The notes beneath the pieces are model-generated. The model made no database searches. It was not told where the DNA came from and worked only from the letters and a program-made list of their open reading frames with translations. From Candidatus Pseudogracilibacillus intestinigallinarum (lineage in GTDB: Bacteria; Bacillota; Bacilli; Bacillales; Amphibacillaceae), in assembly GCA_019113205.1 (NCBI GenBank), contig DXHX01000126.1, forward strand, positions 1-43,808: 43,808 bases of DNA, given 5' to 3'. A program made the position numbers and the translations under genes. Of the stretch, positions 18,759 through 27,198 are shown in pieces (within the stretch, counting starts at the first letter, position 1; each line of letters begins with the position of its first letter).

Positions 18759-19108
18759 TTCTTGTAACTTCGGGTCGCTTTCTTGCAACTTTGTGTCGGA
18801 TTCTTGCAACTTTGGGTCGCTTTCTTGCAACTTTGGGTCGGATTCTTGCAACTTCGAGCCGGATTCTTGCAACTTCGACCTGAATTCTTGCAACTTCGAG
18901 CCGCATTCTTGCAACTTCGGGTCGCATTCTTGCAACTTCGGGTCGGATTCTTGCAACTTCGGGTCGGATTCTTGCAACTTTGGGTCGCATTCTTGCAACT
19001 TCGAGCCGGATTCTTGTAACTTCGGGTCGCTTTCTTGCAACTTTGGGTCGCTTTCTTGCAACTTCGACCTGAATTCTTGCAACTTCGACCCACATTTTTG
19101 TAACTTCC
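18759..19108. repeat. Array of sixteen 21-bp tandem repeats plus a degenerate seventeenth
   Basis: The unit is TTCTTGCAACTTYGGGTCGGA or a close variant, repeated head to tail from 18759 with no insertion or deletion; unit starts fall at 18759, 18780, 18801 and so on to 19074, and a decayed copy runs to about 19108. The first half (TTCTTGYAACTT) is almost invariant; the second half takes a few forms (CGGGTCG, TGGGTCG, CGAGCCG, CGACCTG) in mosaic order. Each unit contains the palindrome TTGCAA (TTGTAA in units 1, 13 and 17). GC content is about 50%, well above the surroundings. Five of six frames are open because the unit lacks stop codons; the + frame gives SCNFGSD heptads and the - frames give ESDPKLQ or ARIRPEV heptads. 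None has a ribosome-binding site, so coding is unproven. It is not a CRISPR: there are no spacers. Confidence 0.95.
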
Positions 19109-19540
19109 TTTTTCCATATTTGCACTTTAAATTTGCATAACGATTAAAATCATTCAGCTATTCTTTCCTTATATATATCCCATAAATGGAGACATACTTA
19201 ATTTCGATGGAATACTGATATCTCCAATCTGTCTATTTTTATCCTGCATTAGGATTGCCGCTTTCTGTTATAAGATGAAACCAACTTTATCTTATCAAAA
19301 TAGGAAGCATTTTTAATACTACGCTAAAAGTTACTTAAAACTCCCGGCAAACCCAGAGGGGTTTTCAAATGCAGAAAAAAGGAATTCCAGTAAAAATTCA
19401 TTTATACTGAAATTCCTATTTGTAGTTCACTCTCGCTTTATCCCAACTTCACATCTATCATGACAAATAAAAATATTATCGTTTGCAAATAATTTTGTAT
19501 CGTACCCTTCCAAAACCTTTACATACATTTTTTGTTAAAA
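19109..19540. other. Intergenic region after the array, with hairpins
   Basis: No gene is seen. It holds a 7-bp stem ATAAGAT/ATCTTAT near 19271-19297, the hairpin AAACCC-AGAG-GGGTTT (19349-19364) followed by T4 on the plus strand, which could end a transcript crossing the array, and the terminator of the yogA-like gene at 19375-19420. Confidence 0.5.
19375..19420 (-). terminator. Terminator of the yogA-like gene; one copy of a dispersed hairpin
   Basis: On the minus strand GGAATTTCAGTATAAAT pairs with ATTTTTACTGGAATTCC and is followed by T6. The same hairpin, in the opposite orientation and differing by a 2-base indel and about one to two substitutions, occurs at 37127-37170. Confidence 0.75.
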
Positions 19541-20521
19541 TTAGTTTATTGCAATCGCAATTTTTCCGAATTGATCATTCACTTCTAATAGTTCCATTGC
19601 CTCTTTTATGTTTTCTAATTCATATGTATGACCAACAACCGGTCGAATTTCCTTTTCCTCCATCAATGTTAATAATTCCTCTAATTCTTCTCTCGAGCCC
19701 ATTGTCGATCCTAATATTTGTTGCTGCGCATAGAAAAATTTCCGAATATCGATATTCACGATATCTTCTGTCGTAGCTCCAAAAACAACCATTCTTCCAC
19801 CATGACGTAACACATCTAAGGATCGGTTAAATGTCGCTCTTCCAACACTGTCGATTACGAGGTCAATTTTTTCAGCTTGAAGTGCTACCACCCAATCATC
19901 ACTTGTATCAAGCGCAATGTCTGCACCAATTTTCAATGCCGCTTCACGCTTCTGTGCACTTCTGGAAGTAACAATAACTTTCGCCCCAAGTGCTTTTGCA
20001 AACTGAATCATATAAGTTGCAACACCACTTCCCGCACCAGGAATAAATACCGTTTCGCCTTCTTTTACTTGGCCTTTCGTTACGAGAGCTCTATAGCCAG
20101 TTAAAGCCGCTAAAGCCAATACACCCGCTTCCTCCCATGATAAATAAGCTGGTTTATGTTGTAACTGATTTTTATCAATGACAATTTTTTCAGCGATTGT
20201 CCCGTGATCAGGCATTCCTAAAATATCAAACCCTGCCGGTGGTGCATCACTATTTCTGTCCCAACGTAATGCCGGATTAATTATTACTTCATCTCCTGGT
20301 TTCCAGTTTGTCACATTTTCCCCTACCGTATCCACGATACCTGCACCATCAGATCCTAAGATTAACGGTGTATCTTCATTTCCAACTCGACTCGGAATAT
20401 ATAAATCACGTCTATTTAATCCTGCTACTTTTAATTGTACAGAGACATCATCTGGTCCAAGTGCCGGTGTTTCTATTTCTTGTACATTTAATTGTCCATT
20501 TTGTAATACTAATGCTTTCAT
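19541..20521 (-). CDS. YogA-like zinc-free medium-chain dehydrogenase/quinone reductase
   Basis: 326 residues from ATG 20521, preceded by AAAGGTGATAAAC; the frame runs back to a GTG at 20530 inside that site. The protein has the medium-chain dehydrogenase fold: a GroES-like N-terminal domain with GLNRRDL and LGSDGAGIVDTVG, and a Rossmann domain with VFIPGAGSGVATYMIQFAKALGAKV. The catalytic-zinc cysteine is replaced in GLNRRDL and the structural zinc cysteines are absent, so it is a zinc-free, quinone-reductase-type enzyme. The substrate is unknown. It follows the ArsA-like gene by 15 bases and is probably the last gene of the cstA operon. Confidence 0.82.
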   Translation of the reverse strand: MKALVLQNGQLNVQEIETPALGPDDVSVQLKVAGLNRRDLYIPSRVGNEDTPLILGSDGAGIVDTVGENVTNWKPGDEVIINPALRWDRNSDAPPAGFDILGMPDHGTIAEKIVIDKNQLQHKPAYLSWEEAGVLALAALTGYRALVTKGQVKEGETVFIPGAGSGVATYMIQFAKALGAKVIVTSRSAQKREAALKIGADIALDTSDDWVVALQAEKIDLVIDSVGRATFNRSLDVLRHGGRMVVFGATTEDIVNIDIRKFFYAQQQILGSTMGSREELEELLTLMEEKEIRPVVGHTYELENIKEAMELLEVNDQFGKIAIAIN

Positions 20522-20536
20522 GTTTATCACCTTTCT

Positions 20537-21457
20537 TTATTGTAAATAAGATGCAAATTGTTCTAAATGTGTTAAATCATGCATATCGTGAGGAAAAAAA
20601 GGAACATACATTAATTTTTCACGTGTAAACTTTTCTTCTATTTGTTGTAAATATTGTCGTTCATGTTTTTTTCTTTGCTGAAAGAACTTTCCGTCCTCCA
20701 CATCGGGGAGTACTCGATTGACAATTAAGGTGGATACAACTAAATCATATTTTTTTAATAATTGAATCGCATTGTCTGTTTCTACAATCGATAATTTTTC
20801 CGGATTAAGCACAAACATAAATGCTGTTTCATCCCCATTCAACATGATCTCACGCGCTCGTTTAAACTTAGCTTGTCTTTCTTGTAATACATCGAATATT
20901 GGGTCCTCAATCGGTTCACCATCATGTAGTAATCGAGAGTAATTTTCTCTCGTTTTATGACGCTTTTCTAATAAACCTTGAATCCATATTCCCATTATTT
21001 CGGGTAAAGACAATAAACGAATCGTATGTCCGGTTGGAGCTGTATCAAAAATAACTTTATCGAATGCCTCACTCTCTTCTATCATAATAGATATGAGGCG
21101 ATCAAACAAGGCAGCTTCATCTGCTCCCGGTGATGCTTGTGCCGTATCCAATTGTCGATGCACTTCTTCCATCATCGTCGGCTTAACAACCCCCTTTATA
21201 TTTCCTTTCACAGTTTCGATATATTTTTTCGTTTCATATGCCGGATCAATTTCTATCGCATATAAATAATCATTTATTTTCGTTTTTGTCGGGCCGATTT
21301 TTTTATGAAAAATATGCCCGGTATTATGGGCAGGGTCTGTCGATACGAGCAATGTTTTCTTTTGTTCTGTCGACATCTGCCAAGCTAAAGCTGCTGATGT
21401 TGTAGATTTTCCTACACCACCTTTTCCGCCGATAAATACGATCTTTTTATCTACCAT
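20537..21457 (-). CDS. ArsA/Get3-like ATPase
   Basis: 306 residues, a single ATPase domain. The deviant P-loop GGKGGVGKST (10-19), STDPAHNTGH and FDTAPTGHTIRLL are hallmarks of the ArsA/GET3 family of dimeric SIMIBI ATPases. Classical ArsA drives the arsenite pump ArsB and Get3 inserts tail-anchored proteins; neither partner is seen here. The gene follows the small CC-ending protein by 15 bases and cstA beyond, an association known from other Bacillaceae, so the ATPase probably serves that membrane system. It has a strong ribosome-binding site (AAAGGAG). Confidence 0.88.
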   Translation of the reverse strand: MVDKKIVFIGGKGGVGKSTTSAALAWQMSTEQKKTLLVSTDPAHNTGHIFHKKIGPTKTKINDYLYAIEIDPAYETKKYIETVKGNIKGVVKPTMMEEVHRQLDTAQASPGADEAALFDRLISIMIEESEAFDKVIFDTAPTGHTIRLLSLPEIMGIWIQGLLEKRHKTRENYSRLLHDGEPIEDPIFDVLQERQAKFKRAREIMLNGDETAFMFVLNPEKLSIVETDNAIQLLKKYDLVVSTLIVNRVLPDVEDGKFFQQRKKHERQYLQQIEEKFTREKLMYVPFFPHDMHDLTHLEQFASYLQ

Positions 21458-21472
21458 CTTCTTCCCACTCCT

Positions 21473-21730
21473 TTAACAACAACGAAAACCTGATAACGGC
21501 GAGTGATCCATTCCCATTCGTAAATGCCACTCATGAAACTCCTCTAACATATATGGATATAATTCTAATGTATAATAATAAACAGGATTCGGAATGCCAA
21601 TCATTTCTGAATATAGAAGCAAGAAAAAAATATCATCCTCGTCTCTCAATTCTCTCGCAATTTCACCTTTATGTGGTAAGCTAATAACTTCCTCATAATA
21701 CTGAATAAGTTTTTTTAATTTATCCAACAT
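21473..21730 (-). CDS. Small protein ending in Cys-Cys (cory-CC-star type)
   Basis: 85 residues: an acidic, aromatic-rich single domain (LYSEMIGIPNPVYYYTLELY) that ends in GFRCC immediately before the stop codon. I recognise it as the small protein annotated as cory-CC-star, a family defined by its terminal cysteine pair and by its proximity to cstA and an ArsA-type ATPase; the recognition is from memory. The function is unknown. A terminal vicinal Cys pair could bind a metal or form a mixed disulfide. It is preceded by AGGGTG, lies after a hairpin at 21757-21780 and is 15 bases before the ATPase gene. Confidence 0.72.
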   Translation of the reverse strand: MLDKLKKLIQYYEEVISLPHKGEIARELRDEDDIFFLLLYSEMIGIPNPVYYYTLELYPYMLEEFHEWHLRMGMDHSPLSGFRCC

Positions 21731-21756
21731 CTTTTTTCACCCTGTTCAAGGAAAAA

Positions 21757-21780
21757 AAGAGACTGTAAAAGCAGTCTCTT
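21757..21780 (-). terminator. Intra-operon terminator/attenuator between cstA and the CC gene
   Basis: AAAGAGACTG / CAGTCTCTTT with a short loop and T7 on the minus strand. Its 3'-side arm on the plus strand touches the last base of the cstA stop codon. It could reduce expression of the genes after cstA. Confidence 0.7.
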
Positions 21781-23522
21781 TATCCAATTTTATCTTGATC
21801 AATCGATGTACCATCACTTTTTCGTAAAGCAGAAAAAGCCGTTAAAGAAATCCAAATAGCAAAAACAAAAATAATTGCTCCGAAAACAAACAGTAAATTA
21901 TTTTGATCTGATCCTAACCAAGACCATTCATAGACGACTTGTTGAAACATCGCAATTAAAGTTGTACCTAGAACGAAAAACATCGGTACAAGTACCGGAA
22001 CATAATTACGTCCTAATCGTTGTAACCAAACTGCTACAAGCAACAAACTAATCGCAGCTAATAGTTGGTTCGCTGTTCCGAATAATGGCCATAAAACATA
22101 CCCACCTGAACCAAATCCATTTGGTCCTTCAGGTAATAATACGAGTGCTGCACTAGAAACAACCGCAACAGTCGTTGCAACGTGTTTTTTCTCCAAGGCT
22201 GGAACATTGTACTCCATTCCAAGTTCTGCAATAATATAACGCATTAAACGTACAGATGAATCTAATGTCGTTGCCGCAAAGCTTACGACAATAATCGAAA
22301 CAATTGTTGTCGCTATATCTGTTGGTATCATTAATCCTTCAGCTAAATTTGCAGCTCCTAGTACGAAATTACCTAAACCAGTTCCATTCGCTTCAGCAAA
22401 ACTACTATACGTACCTAAGAACTCTTCCTTACTAGAAAATAATGTCGCTACAGCTAAAATAGAAATAAGTGCTAAAACCCCTTCCCCTACAGCACCTAAA
22501 TAACCTACCATTCTAGCATCCGTTTCTTTATTTAATTGTTTAGAAGAAGTACCAGATGACACAAGACCGTGGAATCCTGATATTGCACCACATGCAATAG
22601 TAATAAATAAAAGTGGGAACCATTGTTTGTCATCTACCGCATTTGTTGCTGGTGCAGAAATGGTCGGATTCGTAAATAATAACCCTAAATATAAAATTCC
22701 TAAACCGACGACTAGTTGGTGTGAATTAATAAAATCTCTTGGCTGTAGTAATTTCCATACTGGTAAAGTAGAGGCAATATACACATAAATCATTAAAATC
22801 ATAATCCATATAAAAAATGCTGTTCCAACTGTTGACAAACCAAATAAACCAGTACCTTCTTCTCCTCCCATATAGCGGACAAGGTCAATTTGTAAAAATT
22901 GATATTTACTCGCTAAAATTGCCGCTAAATACATAATAACTAATGCAATTAGAGAAGGTACTAACATTTTCTTTTGACGTTTATACACGGCATATCCAAT
23001 CCATACTGCTAATGGAATTTGAATAAAAACAGGTAAGACACTCGATGGATATGTAATAAATAAATTCGAAATTACCCAAGCAAATACGGCATTTACCATC
23101 AAGACTAAAATAAGAATAATAAATAGAAATAAAATCTTTGCACGTTGTCCAATTAATTTATCAGCGATTGTTCCAACAGATTGTCCTTTATTTCGTACGG
23201 ATAATACTAATGTTCCAAAATCATGGACTCCTGCTGCAAAAACAGTTCCTAATAATACCCAAAGTAATGCAGGTAACCATCCCCAATATACTGCTATCGC
23301 TGGCCCTAAAATAGGTGCTGCTCCTGCAACAGACGTAAAATGATGCCCCCATAAAACAAATTTATTTGTCGGAACAAAGTCTACGCCATCATTAAATTGA
23401 TGTGCTGGTGTTTTATAATTCGGGTCTAGTCTAAAGATTTTCTCTGCAATATACTTCGAATAATAGCGATACCCTAAAGCTAAGACGACCATTCCAATGA
23501 TTGCTACAAGAATTGCATTCAA
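21780..23522 (-). CDS. cstA: CstA-family carbon starvation protein, pyruvate/peptide transporter
   Basis: 580 residues with many membrane segments. The family core is present: YYSKYIAEKIFRLD near the N-terminus, NKFVLWGHHFTSVAGAAPILGPA, and FGTVFAAGVHDF-type residues (GTVFAAGVHDFGTLVLS). At 580 residues it is the short Gram-positive form, compared with about 700 for E. coli CstA. CstA/BtsT proteins import pyruvate, and some relatives have been linked to peptide uptake. First gene of the cassette cstA-CC protein-ArsA ATPase-YogA. Promoter candidate at 23612-23639. Confidence 0.9.
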   Translation of the reverse strand: MNAILVAIIGMVVLALGYRYYSKYIAEKIFRLDPNYKTPAHQFNDGVDFVPTNKFVLWGHHFTSVAGAAPILGPAIAVYWGWLPALLWVLLGTVFAAGVHDFGTLVLSVRNKGQSVGTIADKLIGQRAKILFLFIILILVLMVNAVFAWVISNLFITYPSSVLPVFIQIPLAVWIGYAVYKRQKKMLVPSLIALVIMYLAAILASKYQFLQIDLVRYMGGEEGTGLFGLSTVGTAFFIWIMILMIYVYIASTLPVWKLLQPRDFINSHQLVVGLGILYLGLLFTNPTISAPATNAVDDKQWFPLLFITIACGAISGFHGLVSSGTSSKQLNKETDARMVGYLGAVGEGVLALISILAVATLFSSKEEFLGTYSSFAEANGTGLGNFVLGAANLAEGLMIPTDIATTIVSIIVVSFAATTLDSSVRLMRYIIAELGMEYNVPALEKKHVATTVAVVSSAALVLLPEGPNGFGSGGYVLWPLFGTANQLLAAISLLLVAVWLQRLGRNYVPVLVPMFFVLGTTLIAMFQQVVYEWSWLGSDQNNLLFVFGAIIFVFAIWISLTAFSALRKSDGTSIDQDKIG

Positions 23523-23611
23523 ACTAATTCCCTCCTATTCAATTCATCTTACTTATCTTATCCATGTGCACCCCTTTCCGTTTTTTGATTATTCACACAT
23601 TTGTAACAACT

Positions 23612-23639
23612 ATATTAGCATATTTTTTCCGTTATGCAA
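23612..23639 (-). promoter_or_regulatory. Promoter of the cstA operon
   Basis: On the minus strand: TTGCAT (23639-23634), a 16-bp spacer and the extended -10 TGC-TAATAT (23620-23612), about 90 bases before the cstA ATG. The spurious plus-strand frame at 23564-23761 overlaps this promoter. Confidence 0.5.
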
Positions 23640-23765
23640 CTGTATCATTATTATATGACATTGTTTATGCTTTTATGTTGGAAGCAACTAGTATATTAAT
23701 TAGCGATCATCTTCCAAAACAAAGATGGGTTGCTTTTGTATACTTCATTTTATTTGAATAAAAAA

Positions 23766-23815
23766 TCCCCTAAGAGAAACAGATTTGTCCGTAGACCCTG
23801 TTTATCTTAAGGGGA
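23766..23815 (-). terminator. Rho-independent terminator of pepF
   Basis: CCCCTAAGA (from 23767) pairs with TCTTAAGGGG (ending 23814) and inner AAACAG with CTGTTT; the minus strand continues with T6. It lies 22 bases beyond the pepF stop. Confidence 0.8.
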
Positions 23816-23836
23816 AAATTTTAACACTATTTTATT

Positions 23837-25648
23837 TTAAGCTTTTAATAACGATTCAAATTGATTTAACTTTTCTTCAAATACCGCTAATGCAGATAAA
23901 ACGGGTGCTTTTTCCGTCATATCGACACCTGCTTTTTTTAGTACCTCAATAGGAAAATCACTACTACCAGCTTTTAAATAATTGATATATCGTTCCACTG
24001 CTGTTTCTTTTTCTGTCAGTATTTGATTTGCTAACGATGTTGCAGCAGCAAAGCCCGTTGCATATTGATATACGTAATAATTGTAATAGAAATGAGGAAT
24101 ACGTGCCCATTCCAATCCAATCTCTTCATCAATAATAATATTTGGCCCGAAATATTTCTTATTTAAGTCATAGTAAATTTCTGTTAATGATTGTGCTGTT
24201 AAAGGTTCTCCGTTTTGATCACGTACATGAATATCATGCTCGAATTCTGCAAACATCGTTTGACGGAACACGGTTGCACGGAATCCTTCTAAGAAATGAT
24301 TCAACACAAATAACTTTTCTTTCTCATCTTCTAAATGGTCTAATAAGTATTCTGTTAGCAACACTTCATTACACGTCGAAGCTACTTCTGCTACAAATAT
24401 CGAATAGTTTCCATAACGGTACGGTTGATATTTTCTCGTATAATAACTATGGACTGAGTGCCCTAACTCATGTGTCAATGTATAAATATCATCCAGTTTA
24501 TTTTGCCAATTTAATAATATAAATGGATTAGTATCATATGAACCAGATGAATAAGCTCCACTGCGTTTTCCTTTGTTTTCTACAACATCAATCCAACGAT
24601 TATCGAATGCTTCCCGAACAATAGCAACATACTCTTCGCCTAATGGTGCTAAACTCTTTAAAACGATGTCTTGTGCTTGTTCATACGTAAAATTCATTTT
24701 AACCCCTTTTACAAGCGGAGTATATATATCATACATATGTACTTCATCTAACTCTAAAGCTTCTTTACGTAATTCTGTATATCGATGTAATAATGGAAGT
24801 TCTTCATGAATCGCTTCCAGTAATTGATCATAAACCTTTTCAGGAATATTGTTGTTATCTAAAGCTGATTGCCTTGCTGAGTCATACTTACGTACTTTCG
24901 CATAAAAATTATCTGTTTTAATATTTCCACTTAAAGTTGTGGCAAATGTATTTTTAAATGAACCAAATGTGTCATACATCGCTTTAAAAGCATCTTGACG
25001 AACTTGGCGGTTATCTGACTTTAAAAAGTTAACATAACGTCCATGTGTTAACTCAACTTCTTCTCCCTTTTCGTCTTTAATCAATGGGAATGTTAAATCA
25101 GCGTTGTTTAACATGCCAAATGTTTGTGATGGAGTAGACAATGCTTCAGATGCCTCTGATAATAACATCTCCTCTCTTTCACTTAGTACATGTTCTTTTT
25201 GACGTTCCATTTCATCTAACACTTTTTTATATAAACGTAATGATTCATTCTCTTCTAAAAACTGAGCGATTTTCGTACTATCAATCGTAATGATTTCTGG
25301 TACGACATAACTCATTGCACTGGAGTAATTTGTAATTAACATTTCTGCACGTTGATTCATCGCCTGGTACGTTGCGTTTGTCGTATTCTCATCATAACGC
25401 ATCCGAGAATAAGCATATAACTTTCCGAAACGTGCGGATAAATTATCTTGTAGCGTAAATAATTCATACAAGGTATTTGCGGAATCCCCTAATTTACCTT
25501 GGAATGCAGTTACTTTTGGAATTTCTTCTTGAAGTGCTTGAAATTCCTCTTCCCACCGCTCATCTGTTGCAAATATAGATGCTAAATCCCATGTTAATTC
25601 AACAGGAACATCTTCTCTTTTTGGTAATTCTTTCGTCATTTCAGCCAT
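23837..25648 (-). CDS. pepF: Oligoendopeptidase F (M3 metallopeptidase)
   Basis: 603 residues from ATG 25648, eight bases after AGGAGG; ATG 25651 and TTG 25654 are in-frame alternatives. The zinc motif HELGHSVHSYY (HExxH) and the downstream Glu-containing segment FVAEVASTCNEVLL identify M3-family oligopeptidases. PepF cleaves short peptides in the cytoplasm; in B. subtilis overexpression affects sporulation by degrading signalling peptides. It is 24 bases after coiA, the conserved mecA-coiA-pepF order of Bacillus. Confidence 0.95.
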   Translation of the reverse strand: MAEMTKELPKREDVPVELTWDLASIFATDERWEEEFQALQEEIPKVTAFQGKLGDSANTLYELFTLQDNLSARFGKLYAYSRMRYDENTTNATYQAMNQRAEMLITNYSSAMSYVVPEIITIDSTKIAQFLEENESLRLYKKVLDEMERQKEHVLSEREEMLLSEASEALSTPSQTFGMLNNADLTFPLIKDEKGEEVELTHGRYVNFLKSDNRQVRQDAFKAMYDTFGSFKNTFATTLSGNIKTDNFYAKVRKYDSARQSALDNNNIPEKVYDQLLEAIHEELPLLHRYTELRKEALELDEVHMYDIYTPLVKGVKMNFTYEQAQDIVLKSLAPLGEEYVAIVREAFDNRWIDVVENKGKRSGAYSSGSYDTNPFILLNWQNKLDDIYTLTHELGHSVHSYYTRKYQPYRYGNYSIFVAEVASTCNEVLLTEYLLDHLEDEKEKLFVLNHFLEGFRATVFRQTMFAEFEHDIHVRDQNGEPLTAQSLTEIYYDLNKKYFGPNIIIDEEIGLEWARIPHFYYNYYVYQYATGFAAATSLANQILTEKETAVERYINYLKAGSSDFPIEVLKKAGVDMTEKAPVLSALAVFEEKLNQFESLLKA

Positions 25649-25672
25649 CATCAATTCCTCCTCTTATAAACG

Positions 25673-26857
25673 TCACAAAGAATGTTCTATATGTTCTTTA
25701 TTATACATGAATCCTAATAAAAGTTCATAATCCCCGTCGAGCGCTTCGTCCAAATTTTTATAATGCGAAATCTGTTTTTTCTTTACATACACGCCTTTCG
25801 TCATTTCTCGGATTATACCAACTTGACATAATAACTCTAAATATTCACGCGCTGGGTGTTTTTCTATTTTTAGTAGTGGAAAATAACTAAGATCCATCAT
25901 TTGACTCCGAATAAGCCATTCAGCTTCTTTTTCTGTAAATGTCGTATGTATCTCTTTATCATCTATTAAGTCATATAAAATCCTACTTTGCCACTGCCAT
26001 AATGAAACGCGCATCACCATTTGATTTTTTATTGGGAGATGAATATAAGATGGCAAAATAGAACGATGAAGCCGCTTTTCATATAATGAGCTTTCCCACT
26101 TTCGCTCTTTTCCATACGTCATTTGGCGATAGAGTCGGAAGCGTTTCTTTTCATTTCTCCAAACTGAAACATATCTATGTATGTTTAAAGGCTTCTCAGC
26201 AAATAAATGACGTAAATCAATTTGTTGAAGTGGATACATTTGTTGTTGCACATAAGCAATATTGCCTTTCAAAAAGTATATATGTTGTATGATCGATATT
26301 TTTTCTTCCCTTGGACATAAATAATATAGAAATGTTGGTCCTTCCTCTCGATACTGATGGACCATATGGTGAGCAAACGGATGTATTTTTATAAGATCGG
26401 TTGTGACACGTTCATATAAATTTGTACCTAAAATCCAAATTGGTGTAATATCTAATTTTCGATAACCTTCATTTCTTTTGATTACTTCTTTTAAAGGGAT
26501 TTTTGCACATTGAAATTCGATTGCTACTTTCTTACTCCCTATTTCAAAATAAATATCTGGTCGTTGTTGGATTTCAGCAATGTAATATTCTATTCGTACA
26601 TTCACTCCTTGATCGATAAACCATTGATAAAGCAATAATTTTCCCTTTTGGTGAAACTCCCCTTCCCCACCACTATATGTACACTCTACCTTTGAACGAT
26701 GTGCAAAATGTGGAATAACTTTGATTCCCGATTTGATCAATACATCTGATTTACACGCTGGGCAATAAAATGTCTCTAATCTTAATGATTCCACCTCTTC
26801 TTTCGGCAATAATGCTAAAGTAACCATTCTCCCGTCTTTCATTTCCGCCGTCAACAT
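25673..26857 (-). CDS. coiA: Competence protein CoiA
   Basis: 394 residues from ATG 26857, with AAAGGG upstream; a GTG at 26869 in the same frame lies within that site. The N-terminal part has a CPAC zinc knuckle (C32/C35) with the downstream HFAH, and a nuclease-like core with the pattern RPDIYFEIGSKKVAIEFQCA, i.e. the Asp...Glu-x-Gln arrangement of PD-(D/E)xK folds. CoiA is needed for processing of incoming DNA in natural transformation. Position before pepF and after mecA supports the call. The C-terminal half is poorly conserved, as is normal for the family. Confidence 0.85.
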   Translation of the reverse strand: MLTAEMKDGRMVTLALLPKEEVESLRLETFYCPACKSDVLIKSGIKVIPHFAHRSKVECTYSGGEGEFHQKGKLLLYQWFIDQGVNVRIEYYIAEIQQRPDIYFEIGSKKVAIEFQCAKIPLKEVIKRNEGYRKLDITPIWILGTNLYERVTTDLIKIHPFAHHMVHQYREEGPTFLYYLCPREEKISIIQHIYFLKGNIAYVQQQMYPLQQIDLRHLFAEKPLNIHRYVSVWRNEKKRFRLYRQMTYGKERKWESSLYEKRLHRSILPSYIHLPIKNQMVMRVSLWQWQSRILYDLIDDKEIHTTFTEKEAEWLIRSQMMDLSYFPLLKIEKHPAREYLELLCQVGIIREMTKGVYVKKKQISHYKNLDEALDGDYELLLGFMYNKEHIEHSL

Positions 26858-26901
26858 AGTTAAACACACCCTTTATCTTTTTATGCGTTATTGTACATAA
26901 A

Positions 26902-26938
26902 AAAACTCGAATTGCCGAATGGACAAAACTCGAGTTTT
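26902..26938 (-). terminator. Hairpin terminator in the coiA upstream region
   Basis: AAAACTCG (26902-26909) pairs with CGAGTTTT (26931-26938); on the minus strand the stem is followed by T7. It lies 45 bases before the coiA start and about 200 bases beyond the mecA terminator, so it would end a short transcript or attenuate coiA-pepF. The rest of the 26858-27198 gap shows no gene; a single ComK-like half box (AAAA-N5-TTTT) occurs in it. Confidence 0.65.
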
Positions 26939-27146
26939 GGGATGTAAAACAGCTATAAAAATCAATTTTACTCTAGGAGAAATTGTAGTTTTAGACATAA
27001 ATATTATCGTAAAATTCAAATTTAGCATGTAGGAAACTTTTTACTAAAATAAGCAACGTCTTATATGTACTTTTGCTTTTTACACGTTTCATTAATTGTT
27101 ATCACCATATTACCATTTTATACGAAAAGACCGTGGTAAAATAAAA

Positions 27147-27191
27147 CGACCATGATAATATACAGGTTCATTCTGTCATCTATCATGGTCG
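27147..27191 (-). terminator. Rho-independent terminator of mecA
   Basis: CGACCATGATA (27147-27157) is perfectly complementary to 27181-27191; on the minus strand the stem is followed by TTTTATTTT. Confidence 0.8.
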
Positions 27192-27198
27192 AGCTAGA

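Noticed and set aside
18759-19108. CRISPR array
   Set aside because: Units are contiguous at 21 bp with no unique spacers and there are no cas genes.
18685-19140. ORFs over the 21-bp array in several frames (151, 137, 135, 115 and 78 residues)
   Set aside because: The repeat unit has no stop codon in five frames, so length is no evidence of coding; none has a ribosome-binding site. Kept as a repeat, with coding left open.
20537-21457. Arsenical resistance operon
   Set aside because: The ATPase has no arsB, arsC, arsR or arsD beside it; the neighbours are cstA and the CC protein.
23564-23761. 65-residue hydrophobic ORF on the plus strand
   Set aside because: No ribosome-binding site, and it overlaps the cstA promoter; probably a chance frame.
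26940-27146. ComK binding site for coiA
   Set aside because: One AAAA-N5-TTTT half box is present, but no second box at the required spacing; such matches are frequent in AT-rich DNA.
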